DNA of 64,000 bases. Origin: Halobacterium hubeiense. GTDB lineage: Archaea; Halobacteriota; Halobacteria; Halobacteriales; Halobacteriaceae. A program made the translations under genes and the position numbers. A model generated the notes under the pieces. The model worked only from the letters and a program-made list of their open reading frames with translations, did not search any database and was not told where the DNA came from. Position 1 is the first letter of the stretch. Every line of letters begins with the position of its first letter. The DNA lies in contig NZ_LN831302.1 in NCBI RefSeq assembly GCF_001488575.1, positions 1,302,001 to 1,366,000 on the forward strand, given 5' to 3'. Shown here one piece after another: positions 43,427 through 52,235 of the stretch.

Positions 43427-44539
43427 CTAGAGGCCGGCGACGTCCTCGATGGCGTCGGTCAGCGCCTCGATGCTCTCGACGGTGTGCTCGCCCATGTGGC
43501 CGATGCGGAACGTCTCCCCGCCGAGCGTCGAGCCGTAGCCGTTCGAGAACACCATGTCGTACTCCGCGGAGACCTCCTCGATGACCGCCGCGACGTCGAG
43601 GTTCTGGGTGTTCTCGATGCAGCTCACCGTCTGGGACTCGTAGCCCTCCTCGGGGAAGACGTCGAAGTGCTCGTAGGCCCACTCGCGGGTGTACTCGGCC
43701 ATCTCCCGGTGGCGCTGGTCGCGTGCGCGGTGGCCCTCGTCGAGCATGTGCTTCATCTGCTTGCGGTACGCGAGCATGACGGGAATCGCGGGCGTGGAAT
43801 GGGTCTGTCCCTTCCGGTCGTAGTAGTCCAGCGAGCGCTGGAAGCCGCCGTACCACGACGCCTCGTCTTTCTCCAGCTCGCGGTCGTAGGCGTCGTCGCT
43901 GACCACGCAGACCGCGAGTCCCGGCGGCATCGCGAACGCCTTCTGCGTGGACGCGAAGATGACGTCGATGCCGTGTTCGTCGATGTCCACGTAGTCGCCG
44001 CCCAGCGCGGAGACAGCGTCCACGACGAAGTACGTGTCCGGGTAGTCGGCGACGACGTCGCCGATTTCCTCGATGGGGTTGCGGACGCCCGTCGAACTCT
44101 CGTTCATCACGGTGGCGACGACGTCGTAGTGCTTGTCGCTGGACTCCAGCGCGTCCCGGATGTCGCCGGGCTTGACCGCCTCCCCCCAGTCGTACTCGAG
44201 GCGGTCGACGTCCTTCCCGAGCCGCTCGGCGACGTTCGCGTGGCGCTCGCTGAAGCTCCCGCAGGTCGGCACGAGGATGTTCTCGTCGACGAGGTTCAGC
44301 GTCGAGGCCTCCCAGAACTCCGTCCCGGAGGCGGTGAGGATGACGACGTCGTTGTCGGTGTCGAGGAACGTCTTCGTGTCCTCGACGATGGTCGTGTAGA
44401 GGTCGGTCATCCGGTCCATGCGGTGGCCGAACATCGGCTCGCACATCGCCTCCAGCACGTCGTCGCGGACTTCCGTCGGCCCCGGGATGTACAGCGTCTT
44501 GTCGTCGTAGTCGCCGGTGTACTCGCGTTTTTCGGTCAT
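43427..44539 (-). CDS. Class V aminotransferase (alanine-glyoxylate/serine-pyruvate type)
   Basis: A 370-residue PLP enzyme. The start YIPGPTEVRDDVLEAM and the PLP lysine Lys200 in FASTQKAFAMPPG are characteristic of alanine-glyoxylate/serine-pyruvate aminotransferases. Aspartate of the PLP ring contact is in VVDAVSALGG near 174. It transfers an amino group between alanine or serine and a 2-oxoacid such as glyoxylate, consistent with glyoxylate made during acetate growth. No partner gene is adjacent. Confidence 0.86.
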   Translation of the reverse strand: MTEKREYTGDYDDKTLYIPGPTEVRDDVLEAMCEPMFGHRMDRMTDLYTTIVEDTKTFLDTDNDVVILTASGTEFWEASTLNLVDENILVPTCGSFSERHANVAERLGKDVDRLEYDWGEAVKPGDIRDALESSDKHYDVVATVMNESSTGVRNPIEEIGDVVADYPDTYFVVDAVSALGGDYVDIDEHGIDVIFASTQKAFAMPPGLAVCVVSDDAYDRELEKDEASWYGGFQRSLDYYDRKGQTHSTPAIPVMLAYRKQMKHMLDEGHRARDQRHREMAEYTREWAYEHFDVFPEEGYESQTVSCIENTQNLDVAAVIEEVSAEYDMVFSNGYGSTLGGETFRIGHMGEHTVESIEALTDAIEDVAGL

Positions 44540-44750
44540 GGGAGCGGCTGAACAGCGACTCCTTCACAGCAACGCGGGATGTGTGTTTTGATAGAGTCCA
44601 CACTGGCCGGCGGTCGCGCCGGGAGCCACCGCAGTCCCGCGTTTCCCAGAAGGCTGGAATCGTACGCCCGTTTTCCGAGGGAGCCCGCCGTAGGGGGAAG
44701 TGAGGACGAACCACGCGAGACCACCCCGGACCCACCACGGACACCCCACT

Positions 44751-45311
44751 ATGCCACCCAACACGACGCAGACGGCCGACGCCCCCACCGGTAGCATCGG
44801 CACCGAGCACCCGCCGCAGTCCGACGACCGGTTCCCCGTGCCGCCGGTGGAGTTCCGCGACGACGAGGACCGCCGCGTCTCGATTCACTCCGTCGGCGCC
44901 AGCGACTTCGACGCCTTGGCCGCGATGTACGACGACTTCGGGCCGGAGAGCCGCGCCCAGCGCATCCCGCCGGCCGACGAGCGCCGCCGCCACGACTGGC
45001 TGGAGACGCTGCTCGCGGAGGGCTGGGACGTCGCCGCCTACCACGAGGGGCGGCCGGTCGGGCACGCGACGCTCGTCCCCATCGAGGAGTCGGCCGCCGA
45101 ACTCGCCATCTTCGTCGCGCCCGGCTACCAGCTCGCCGGCATCGGCTCGCGGCTGCTGCGGACGCTGCTGGGCTACGGGCGCGCGCACGGCGTCGAACGC
45201 GTCTGGCTGACCGTCGACCGCACGAACCGCGTCGCGCTGAACCTCTACCGGTCGGTCGGGTTCGAGGCCGTCGGCGGCGGCGCGGAGCGCGAGATGGAAA
45301 TCGAGCTCTAG
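44751..45311 (+). CDS. GNAT-family N-acetyltransferase
   Basis: A 186-residue protein. A disordered head of about 35 residues precedes a GNAT domain. The acetyl-CoA site QLAGIGSRLLRTLLGYGRAHG near 126-146 is a variant of Q/RxxGxG/A. LTVDRTNRVALNLYRSVGFEAVG closes the fold. Small amine or protein N-termini are typical substrates; the actual one is unknown. Confidence 0.84.
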   Translation: MPPNTTQTADAPTGSIGTEHPPQSDDRFPVPPVEFRDDEDRRVSIHSVGASDFDALAAMYDDFGPESRAQRIPPADERRRHDWLETLLAEGWDVAAYHEGRPVGHATLVPIEESAAELAIFVAPGYQLAGIGSRLLRTLLGYGRAHGVERVWLTVDRTNRVALNLYRSVGFEAVGGGAEREMEIEL

Positions 45312-45571
45312 GCGAGCTCGCGGACGACCAGCGAGATGCCGATGCCGGTCGCCAGCAGGACGAGCAGGTTGAACGCCGCGCGGAACAGCGAGCGGAACTC
45401 GGGGCCGATCCACTCGCCGATTGCGGCGTTCGCGCTCGTGTAGAACTGGAAGAGCGCGACGACCGCGAGCACGCTCAACACGAGCAGCGCGCCCCGGAGC
45501 AGGAGGTCGCGGACGTCGCGTCCGTCGGTGGCCGGTTCGTCGGTCGGCGCGGAGTCAGGTTCGTCGGTCAT
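45308..45571 (-). CDS. Small two-helix membrane protein, 87 residues
   Basis: An acidic head (1-22) is followed by two helices (about 24-45 and 63-83). Its ATG overlaps the stop of the PGF-CTERM-like protein gene by 4 bases, so the two are coupled. It may help anchor or process that surface protein. Family not recognised with confidence. Confidence 0.65.
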   Translation of the reverse strand: MTDEPDSAPTDEPATDGRDVRDLLLRGALLVLSVLAVVALFQFYTSANAAIGEWIGPEFRSLFRAAFNLLVLLATGIGISLVVRELA

Positions 45572-46569
45572 GAGCGTGTCCTCGAAGCGATGGCTGCGCC
45601 GATTGCGAGCGCGACGACAGCGAGCACGGGCCCGAACCCGGGGATGCCACCGCCGCTCGTCGCCCCGCCGTCGGCCGTCGGCTGTTGCTGGTCCCGTCCG
45701 CCCGTGCGCTCGAAGTCCTCGACGCGGAGGCCGACGTCGCGGACGGTCGTGTTGGCCTCGATGCGTTCCTGCGGGTCGAGGTTCGCCGCGCTGCGCGCCG
45801 CGTCCACGACGACGCCGCCCCGGCGCAGGACCGCGTCGAGGTAGTAGTTGTAGCCGGCCGGCACCGTGACCGTCGCGTTCGGGGCGACGGTCTCACCGGG
45901 CGCGAGTTCCGAGACCGAAATTGTCGTGCGCGCGGCGACGATGTTCGACTCGGCCTGCCGCACGATGAGTTCGATCGTGACCGGGCCGGTCGGCTCGGCG
46001 CCGCTGTTCGTGAGGTACGTCGAGACGTCCAGCGCCGTCCGGTTCGGGCCGGCGTCGGCGACCGCGTACTGAACCGACGGGAGCCCGGCGGCGAAGTCGT
46101 GGAACGCCGCGCGGCCGCCCGCCTGCACGGTGCCGACGCCGCGGACCGTCTTCGAGACCGTGCCGACCCGCTGGTCGTCGCTGTACAGCACCGTCTCGAT
46201 GCGGTAGCCGCCCTCGCGGGAGACCGAGACGTTCACCTCGACGGGGACCTCCCGGTCGCCGGAGATTTCGTCGACGCCGACCTCCCGGGTCGCTTCGACG
46301 AGCCCGGAGTCGAGGTCGACCGCGCGCACGAGGACGCTGACGTTCTCGGAGGTGCCGCCGCGGTGCTGGAGGTACGACGTCACCCCGAGCGTGACCGTGC
46401 CGCCGGAGACGCCGTTGGTGGCAATCGTCACTTCCTGCACGTCGGCGTAGCCGGGGCGCGCGTCCTCGGGTTCGCCGTCGGCGAACACGCCGGGGACGGC
46501 GACCATCGTCGCTGTGGAGGCGACGAGCAACAGGGCGATGCCGACGGCCAACACTCGCTCCCGACGCAT
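45568..46569 (-). CDS. Secreted surface protein with PGF-CTERM-like anchor
   Basis: A 333-residue protein. Residues 1-30 form a signal peptide (VLAVGIALLLVASTATMVAVPG). The middle has two beta-sandwich-like halves (about 42-155 and 156-270) with the repeated theme of conserved TVTLGV... and ADAGPNRTALDV strands and NxS/T sites. The end, SGGGIPGFGPVLAVVALAIGA then a basic tail, looks like the PGF-CTERM sorting signal cut by archaeosortase and attached to lipid. It would be displayed on the cell surface. Confidence 0.78.
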   Translation of the reverse strand: MRRERVLAVGIALLLVASTATMVAVPGVFADGEPEDARPGYADVQEVTIATNGVSGGTVTLGVTSYLQHRGGTSENVSVLVRAVDLDSGLVEATREVGVDEISGDREVPVEVNVSVSREGGYRIETVLYSDDQRVGTVSKTVRGVGTVQAGGRAAFHDFAAGLPSVQYAVADAGPNRTALDVSTYLTNSGAEPTGPVTIELIVRQAESNIVAARTTISVSELAPGETVAPNATVTVPAGYNYYLDAVLRRGGVVVDAARSAANLDPQERIEANTTVRDVGLRVEDFERTGGRDQQQPTADGGATSGGGIPGFGPVLAVVALAIGAAIASRTRS

Positions 46570-46612
46570 AGCTGACAGTTTCAGCCAACGCCGCCAAGGG
46601 CTTTGTGGTGGG

Positions 46613-46990
46613 TCAGGCCGTCGGCGCGAGCCCTTCGACAGCCTGCACGAGGTCGTCGTAGAGGGCCTCGGCCTGCTCGTCGTCGTAGTCGGTGTGGTAC
46701 TCCTTGGGGACGCCGCGCTCGGCGAGGTTGACGTGTCGGTCCGGGGTGACGTCGTGCTGTTCGAGGCTCTTGCGCGCGCACTCCAGCGGACAGCCGTCGA
46801 CGACGAGCATCGGCCGGCCGGAGGTGGCGGTGTTCACGAGCGGCGCGACGTCGCCGCCGACGCCCGCGATGCAGGACATCTCGGCGTGCTCTTCACGGTC
46901 GAGCCTGACTGCGAGGTCGTTGGCCATCTGCGCGGCGCTCGAACAGCCCGAACACGAGTACACCAGCGGGAGGTCGTCGTAGTCGGTCAT
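46613..46990 (-). CDS. DGC-domain putative zinc-binding protein
   Basis: A 125-residue protein with CSGCSSAAQMANDLA near 13-28, a cysteine at about 44 in EMSCIAG and VVDGCPLECARKSLE near 73-86, the Asp-Gly-Cys motif that names the family. The five or six cysteines suggest a zinc or Fe-S site. Relatives are small proteins of unknown function, some linked to metal or sulphur metabolism. The start MTDYDDLPL is chosen because upstream sequence is not acidic. Confidence 0.75.
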   Translation of the reverse strand: MTDYDDLPLVYSCSGCSSAAQMANDLAVRLDREEHAEMSCIAGVGGDVAPLVNTATSGRPMLVVDGCPLECARKSLEQHDVTPDRHVNLAERGVPKEYHTDYDDEQAEALYDDLVQAVEGLAPTA

Positions 46991-47162
46991 CACGCCTCCG
47001 TTGGCGGTTCCGCCCCGAAAGCCGTCCCCCGAAATTGTTCGCCTCCACCACCTCGGAGTGTGAGACGGCGAGACACACCGAGACAAAACTTATTGTACCG
47101 GCGCAAAATTGACGAATCGACAGCGGCTCGGAGCGACCGAGTCCACACCGGGTGACACACCG

Positions 47163-47285
47163 ATGATGACCACACTCCACGCACCGGACGCCCGCTCGAG
47201 TAGCGGGCCGTCCTGGGTCTCCGTGGGGTTCGTGGTCGCCGGCTACCGCCCGAACGCGCAGTCCGCGTCCACCCTCGCCGCGTGA
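47163..47285 (+). CDS. Possible 40-residue small protein
   Basis: The frame reads MMTTLHAPDARSSSGPSW and continues to LAA with a TGA stop at 47283-47285. GGGTGA about 10 bases before the first ATG could be a ribosome-binding site. Unlike most haloarchaeal proteins it has almost no acidic residues, so it is doubtful as a stable protein; a leader peptide remains possible. It spans the first hairpin. Confidence 0.25.
   Translation: MMTTLHAPDARSSSGPSWVSVGFVVAGYRPNAQSASTLAA
47190..47208 (+). repeat. Perfect 7-bp GC-rich stem-loop
   Basis: GCCCGCT (47190-47196) pairs with AGCGGGC (47202-47208) over a 5-base loop inside the small open frame. Confidence 0.45.
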
Positions 47286-47371
47286 AGCGGCACCGAACCC
47301 CCGGGGAGGACGCGGCTGCCGTGCCCGACTGCGACGGGACTGCGTCTTCTCCGCGGGTCGAGTGGTGAGCG

Positions 47372-47395
47372 CGGGCTGTCGCTCCCGACAGCCCG
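47372..47395 (+). repeat. Perfect 9-bp GC-rich stem-loop upstream of a gene
   Basis: CGGGCTGTC (47372-47380) pairs with GACAGCCCG (47387-47395) over a 6-base loop, 48 bases before the ATG at 47443. It could regulate that gene at the RNA level. Confidence 0.45.
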
Positions 47396-47442
47396 TGGAC
47401 GCCGGCCTCGCCGGCGCCGAGTTCGACTCTCGGCGGGAGCCT

Positions 47443-47784
47443 ATGGCTACTGCCAGCCAGCAGGTCCGCCTCGTCGCGGACCTCACGATGCACGTACCGC
47501 GCGACACCGCCGGCGACCTGGAGTGTGGCGCCGCGAGCGTCGTCGAAGGTGTCGATGCCGTCACCGGCGTCGAAGCGGTAGACGTCACCGACCTCCGGCC
47601 GCGCCTGAACGACCTCCAGATCGACGCGACGGTCACCGTCGCCGTGGAGACGCCCGCGGACGAGGACAGCGAAGCCGCGGCGCGAGCCGCGTTAGCAGAC
47701 GGCTTCGGCGTCGATGCGGTCGAGCGCGTCCGCCTCGACCGCGCACAGGGCGGCGCGGAGACGCCCGTCCTCGAACACGGCTAA
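47443..47784 (+). CDS. Hypothetical protein, 113 residues
   Basis: An acidic soluble protein, MATASQQVRLVADLTMHVPRD, with an alternating strand/helix pattern (LQIDATVTVAVETP, then ARAALADGFGVDAVERVRLDR) that suggests a small ferredoxin-like fold. No known motif is seen. It overlaps the end of the convergent large gene by 4 bases. Confidence 0.6.
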   Translation: MATASQQVRLVADLTMHVPRDTAGDLECGAASVVEGVDAVTGVEAVDVTDLRPRLNDLQIDATVTVAVETPADEDSEAAARAALADGFGVDAVERVRLDRAQGGAETPVLEHG

Positions 47785-49493
47785 CGGTAGCGCGGTTCGC
47801 TGTCCCGACCCGGCACGCCGGGGTCGTCGGCGAGCGCGTCCTCGCGTTCGTCCGGGAGGACGCCGGGGTCTGCGCTCCCGACCGCGCCCGGGTCCGTCTC
47901 CGTCAGCGAGTCGTGGAGCGTCGGGATGTCGTCGAGGCTCGGCCCCGCGTCAGGGTCCGGCCGAAGCACGGGCTGGGGGCGCGCGCCCCCCTCGCGGCTC
48001 TCCCCGCCGGTATCTTCGCCCGCGGCCTCGGCGTCGTCGAGTTTCGCCTCGATGCGGGCGACCGAGCGCTCGAACCCCACGGCCTCGTAGTGGTCGAGCG
48101 CGGCTTCGAGGTGCGCGAGGCGGTCGCCGTCGTCGTCAGCGACGATGGCGCGGCGCTCGTGGCGCTGGCCTTCGAGGTGGTCGCGCATCTCCGCGAACCG
48201 GTCGTCGGGCACGCCCTGCTCGCGGAGGTCGGCGAGCGCGTCGTCGAGGACTTCGACCGCGCGCTCGTGGTCGCCGGTCGTCGATAGCATATTCGACCGC
48301 ACGACGGCGTGGCTGTACGTCGGCTCCCACGGGTCGAGGAACGAGTGCGACTCGGCGACCCCGCGGGCCGTCTCGAAGTGTTCGAGCGCGAGCGCGTGGT
48401 TGCGCTTGCTCCGGTGGCGGTGGGCAGCCGCGCGGGCGCGCTCGTAGTCGGCGTGGCCCGCGACCCACTCCAGGTCGATGGTGCGGGCGGCCGCGGCGGC
48501 GCCCTCGTGGAGGAGTTCGTCCGCGCGGGAGTCCGAGCGGCCGACCTCGCCCGTCCAGTAGAGCGCGTTCGCCAGCACGTACGCGAACGTCGGGAGCGAC
48601 TCGCCGGCGGCGGGGAGGACGGCGTCGCGCCACGCCGCGCCGCGGTCCCAGTAGTCCGCGCGCTCGGCGGCTGCCTTCGCGTCCGCGAAGTCGGCGTGGT
48701 CGGTGTTAGCGCCGCGGCGTGCGGCGGCCTGTTTCGCGTCGCGGACGCCGGCGGTGCGCGCGACCTGCGCGAGGTAGTGCGCGAGGAAGCGGCCGTCGCC
48801 GCGCTCGGCGAGCAGCGGCAGCTCGTAGCCGAGGTCCGCGAGGAACCGCTTCGTCTCGGCGGGCGTGTCGTGAGCGACGAACGTGGTGTCCGCGAGCGCG
48901 TCCAACACGTCCACGTCGCCGACGGCGTCCACCCCGTCCAGTCCCTCGACCAGCGCCTCGAACTCGTCGGCCGTCCCGACCGGCGGGCCGGCACCGGTCG
49001 TCGCGGCGATGCGCACGAGGTCGTAGCGGGTCGCGTGGAGGTCGTCGGACGCTCCCTCACTCGCAGTGGCGAGTGTGTCCACGAGCGCGACGAACCCCTC
49101 GACGTCGAGGAACGGTCCACAGGCGAGCGCGAGCGCGACCGGGGAGTCAGCACCCGCGAGCAGGTCGTGGGCCGCCGCCTCGTCCCCGTCGATTGCGGCC
49201 GTGAGGGCGTCGTCGAACGTCGGGCCGGGGAGCCGGAAGGCCACGGTGGCGTCGTCGTTGCGAAGGCGGACTCGCGCGAGGCCAGCGCCGTCGGGGGCGG
49301 TGACCCACAGGGTTCCGTCCTCCCACGCGGTGTCGCAATCGGACGCGTGGACGGTGGCGTCCGAGGGTGCCGGAACGGAGAGCGTGTAGCGCCGCTGGGG
49401 GTCGCCGTCGGCGAGTTCGTGGTCGCCGGCGACGCGCGTGACGGTCACGGTGCCGCCCGGAGCGGGACGGGTCCAGCGGAAGCGCCGCGTCAT
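47781..49493 (-). CDS. Large helical (TPR-like) haloarchaeal protein of unknown function
   Basis: A 570-residue acidic protein. Residues 1-90 are beta-rich and mention no known fold; about 95-460 are an alpha-helical array with repeated Ala/Asp/Tyr-rich helices such as HALALEHFETARGVAESH and DHERAVEVLDDALADLREQG, resembling TPR repeats. The last 85 residues are Pro/Asp-rich and disordered. It may be a scaffold. No catalytic motif is visible and I do not recognise the family. Confidence 0.65.
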   Translation of the reverse strand: MTRRFRWTRPAPGGTVTVTRVAGDHELADGDPQRRYTLSVPAPSDATVHASDCDTAWEDGTLWVTAPDGAGLARVRLRNDDATVAFRLPGPTFDDALTAAIDGDEAAAHDLLAGADSPVALALACGPFLDVEGFVALVDTLATASEGASDDLHATRYDLVRIAATTGAGPPVGTADEFEALVEGLDGVDAVGDVDVLDALADTTFVAHDTPAETKRFLADLGYELPLLAERGDGRFLAHYLAQVARTAGVRDAKQAAARRGANTDHADFADAKAAAERADYWDRGAAWRDAVLPAAGESLPTFAYVLANALYWTGEVGRSDSRADELLHEGAAAAARTIDLEWVAGHADYERARAAAHRHRSKRNHALALEHFETARGVAESHSFLDPWEPTYSHAVVRSNMLSTTGDHERAVEVLDDALADLREQGVPDDRFAEMRDHLEGQRHERRAIVADDDGDRLAHLEAALDHYEAVGFERSVARIEAKLDDAEAAGEDTGGESREGGARPQPVLRPDPDAGPSLDDIPTLHDSLTETDPGAVGSADPGVLPDEREDALADDPGVPGRDSEPRYR

Positions 49494-49559
49494 TACGCCG
49501 CGGTAGGGGCCGGCGCGGCTTCAGGGCACGGATTCCACACCACACGTCCGCAATCCGAG

Positions 49560-50378
49560 TTACGCGTCCAGCAGTCGCCGGGCGCGGTCCGCGGCGGCCG
49601 ACTCGAACGCGTCGCGGTCGATTGGCACGTCGTCGCCGTAGAGGCGCGCGTACTCCTCGCGTGCCAGCAGTTCCAGCACGCGCTCGACAGTTTCGTCGGC
49701 GCCGCCGGACGGGCTAGCGGCCTCGCGCGCTCGCCGGACGCGCTCGTCGGTGACGAACTGCTCGGCGAGGGCCGCGGGGTCGGCGTCGAACGCCACCGGT
49801 TCGGGCGCCGTCAGCGAGTCGGCGCGGAGGAGCGCGCGGTCGCCGGTCTTGTTCCGGACGAGCACGCCCGCCGCGGTGCCGTCGCGCCACGACGACGCGG
49901 GGACGGCGTAGTCCTCGGGGTCGAAGTCCGCACCCCGGACCTCTTTCGCGACGGCGGGCAGCGGCGTCAGTCCGAGGCGGTCGTAGAGTGTCTCTACCGC
50001 GTCCGGCGGCAGGAGTCGGTCGTCGCCGGCGTGGTAGACGTCGAAGCCGAGGAACCTCGGGAGCGACGCCCAGTCGTAGTCAAGGGGCTGTTGGCGGGTA
50101 GCGGTGCCATAGAAGACGGCCGATTCGACGTCGTCGAGCGCCGCGCGGAGCGCGTCCCGGTCGAAGCGCTCGCGGACGTGCCGGACGGCGTGGCGGTAGC
50201 CCGGGGGCACGTCGTCGTGGTCGAAGACGCGGTCGGCGTCCCCGAAGCGGAGGAGGCCCGACTCGCGGAGCTGCACGCGGAGCGGACCGCCACACGCCCA
50301 CTCCTGAATCCAGAGGTGGCCGTCGAGCAGCGAGGGCGGAGCGTCCGCGGCGGTCGGGAGCGACGGGAACGCGCGCAT
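49560..50378 (-). CDS. RNA/DNA ligase-fold protein lacking motif I lysine
   Basis: A 272-residue protein. The order of blocks fits the nucleotidyltransferase fold of RNA ligases: a motif I-like stretch HLWIQEWACGGPLRVQL near 21-37, a motif III-like FLGFDVYHAGDD near 118 and a motif IV/V-like AAGVLVRNKTGDRALLR near 170-190. The KxDG nucleotidyl lysine is replaced (EWACGG) and the EGxVxR glutamate is alanine. It may be an inactive or repurposed ligase. The start MRAFPSLPTAADAP at 50376-50378 is chosen as upstream codons are not acidic. Confidence 0.55.
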   Translation of the reverse strand: MRAFPSLPTAADAPPSLLDGHLWIQEWACGGPLRVQLRESGLLRFGDADRVFDHDDVPPGYRHAVRHVRERFDRDALRAALDDVESAVFYGTATRQQPLDYDWASLPRFLGFDVYHAGDDRLLPPDAVETLYDRLGLTPLPAVAKEVRGADFDPEDYAVPASSWRDGTAAGVLVRNKTGDRALLRADSLTAPEPVAFDADPAALAEQFVTDERVRRAREAASPSGGADETVERVLELLAREEYARLYGDDVPIDRDAFESAAADRARRLLDA

Positions 50379-50532
50379 CTCGTGACGGTAGCGACTCCGC
50401 TGGCGTAAGCGTTCGGTCGGCGGCGTAGTATTCGTGGGGGACGTTTGCACGACGCACGTCCACGGCCACCTAATCACTTAGGCATACATCCGAAGGGCGT
50501 ACGGTAGCATTGTTGAGATGAGGTCTGGTCCG

Positions 50533-50733
50533 ATGGCAAGCAAGAACGTCCAATCCGACGGCATCGTCGAACAGTGCGCCGAGTGCGGTCGCGAACAGCC
50601 ACACGAGGTGTCCATCGACATCCTCACGGAGAGCGACGACGACCAGAACGCGGAGTTCTCCCGCGAGCCGTACCGGGTCGCGGAGTGCAAGGCCTGCGGG
50701 GCCACCAGCAAGACCCGGATGAACAACGCGTAA
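50533..50733 (+). CDS. Zinc-ribbon microprotein, 66 residues
   Basis: Starts MASKNVQSDGIVEQCAECGRE with CAEC near 16 and CKACGATSKTRMNN at the end, a two-CxxC zinc ribbon. An in-frame ATG at 50518 would add five residues. A TTAGGCATA element at 50479-50487 is a likely TATA box. This is a widespread haloarchaeal zinc microprotein type of unknown function. Confidence 0.75.
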   Translation: MASKNVQSDGIVEQCAECGREQPHEVSIDILTESDDDQNAEFSREPYRVAECKACGATSKTRMNNA

Positions 50734-50803
50734 CCGTGGCGTGCGCGACGCGATCGGGGGCCGCCGCCCCGTCAGCCCGACTACTTTCGCCCGTCGGTGA
50801 CCG

Positions 50804-51430
50804 TCACTGGCCGTAGGACCGGAACTTCTCCTCGACAGTCGCTAGCTGGTCCTCACTCAGTTCCGCGGGCGTCCCGTGCTGGCGCGCCTGCAAGTACACC
50901 CGGCAGAGGTTCTCCACGACGAACGTGTTCTCGACGGCCGACGCGAGGTCGTCGCCGGTGACGACGAGGCCGTGATGGGCCAAGATGCAGGCCTTCGAGT
51001 CCGCGGCCTCCATCTCTTCGACGACCAGTTCCGCGAGGTCGTCCGTGCCGTACGGCGCGTAGTCCGCGACCGGCACTTTCCGCCCGACCGCCGTAATCAT
51101 GTAGTGAACCGGCGGGAGCTCCTCGCCGAGCACCGCGAGCGTCGTCGCCCACGTCGAGTGCGTGTGGACGATGGCGCCCGCGTCCAGCCGCCGGTAGATG
51201 CCGGTGTGCATCGGCACCTCGCTGGTCGGCTTCATGTCGCCGGCGACGACCTCGCCGTCCAGCGACACCACCGGGACGTCCGCGGGGTCGAACTCGTCGT
51301 AGGGGACGCCGGTCGGCGTCGCGGCGAACCGGTCGCCGCGGCGCACGCTCAGGTTCCCCGTGCGTCCGGGGGTCAGTTCCGCCAGCGTCGGTGCGTGGTC
51401 GACGACCGCGACGCGTTCGCGAGCGAGCAT
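50804..51430 (-). CDS. Class II aldolase/adducin-family sugar-phosphate aldolase
   Basis: A 208-residue protein. [12 protein letters not shown] near 20-30, the zinc histidines in [14 protein letters not shown] near 90 and [13 protein letters not shown] near 148 are those of L-fuculose/ribulose-phosphate aldolases. It cleaves a sugar phosphate such as fuculose-1-phosphate or a related compound in a Zn2+-dependent way. Its start overlaps the stop of the HAD phosphatase gene (TAATG), so aldolase and phosphatase probably act on the same or linked sugar phosphates. Confidence 0.86.
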   Translation of the reverse strand: MLARERVAVVDHAPTLAELTPGRTGNLSVRRGDRFAATPTGVPYDEFDPADVPVVSLDGEVVAGDMKPTSEVPMHTGIYRRLDAGAIVHTHSTWATTLAVLGEELPPVHYMITAVGRKVPVADYAPYGTDDLAELVVEEMEAADSKACILAHHGLVVTGDDLASAVENTFVVENLCRVYLQARQHGTPAELSEDQLATVEEKFRSYGQ

Positions 51431-52128
51431 TACAGTACCACCTCTAAGACCTCGGCGAAGCCATCAATCTGGTGGTCGGGCCGGCAGTGACCGGTCTCGT
51501 CGTCGGCCGTCTCGTTGAACAACACCGTCGTCAGCCCCACCGCGTTCCCGCCCTCCACGTCGGCTTCCACGTCGTCCCCAACCATCACGGTCTCGCTGGG
51601 CCGCCGGTCGAGCTTCGCGAGCGGCAGCGTGAACATGTCGCTGGCTGGCTTCTCGCGGCCCGTCTCCTCGGAGGTCAACACGAGGTCCACGTGCTCCTCG
51701 ATGCCCAGCGCGTCGATTTTCTCCATCTGGATGCGCGTCGTGAGGTTGCTCACGATGGCGACGTCTACGCCCGCCGCCTGCAGTTCCGCGAGCGTCTCCC
51801 GCACGCCCTCGAACAGTTTCATCTCCTCGACGTACGTCTCCCAGTACGCCTCCCCGAGCGCGAGCGCGTCCCGCGAGCGGTGCGTGCCGGTGTGAATCTC
51901 CAGCGCGCGCTTGAAGTAGAGGAACCGCTCGTGGGCCGACGCCGTCCCCGCGAGTTCGCGTTTCACCTCGCGTCGCCCCTCCATGTAGAGGTCGTCGAAC
52001 GCCGCCCGCGAGAGGTCGTACCCCCGGTCGTTGGCGGCCTCCCACGCCGCCGCCTTCCCCGCCTCGTTGCACTCCGGGTACGAGTACAGCGTGTCGTCGA
52101 GGTCGAAGAACACCGCCTCGTAGCTCAT
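51430..52128 (-). CDS. HAD-superfamily hydrolase
   Basis: A 232-residue phosphatase-like protein. Motif I is [10 protein letters not shown] with Asp9 and Asp11, motif II is VSNLTTR near 120 and motifs III/IV are [10 protein letters not shown] and [13 protein letters not shown] near 185. The large helical cap (residues about 20-95) places it with HAD-IA phosphatases. Translational coupling to the aldolase suggests a sugar-phosphate or nucleotide-sugar waste role. Confidence 0.87.
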   Translation of the reverse strand: MSYEAVFFDLDDTLYSYPECNEAGKAAAWEAANDRGYDLSRAAFDDLYMEGRREVKRELAGTASAHERFLYFKRALEIHTGTHRSRDALALGEAYWETYVEEMKLFEGVRETLAELQAAGVDVAIVSNLTTRIQMEKIDALGIEEHVDLVLTSEETGREKPASDMFTLPLAKLDRRPSETVMVGDDVEADVEGGNAVGLTTVLFNETADDETGHCRPDHQIDGFAEVLEVVL

Positions 52129-52235
52129 ACCACCGCGTTCGCCCGAACCCGTGTTAGCAGTCACGGTCGCGGGGCCGCCAGCCGACAGCGAGAACGCGGC
52201 GGCCTTTTTGTGTCCACGGGCGGAACCGACTCTTG

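Larger units (their letters stand above)
46991..47442. other. 450-bp structured intergenic region
   Basis: It separates the DGC gene from the next rightward gene. ACTTATTG (about 47088-47095) looks like a rightward TATA box. Downstream are a 40-codon open frame and two strong hairpins (47190-47208 and 47372-47395), described separately. It may be a 5' leader or small RNA locus. Confidence 0.4.
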
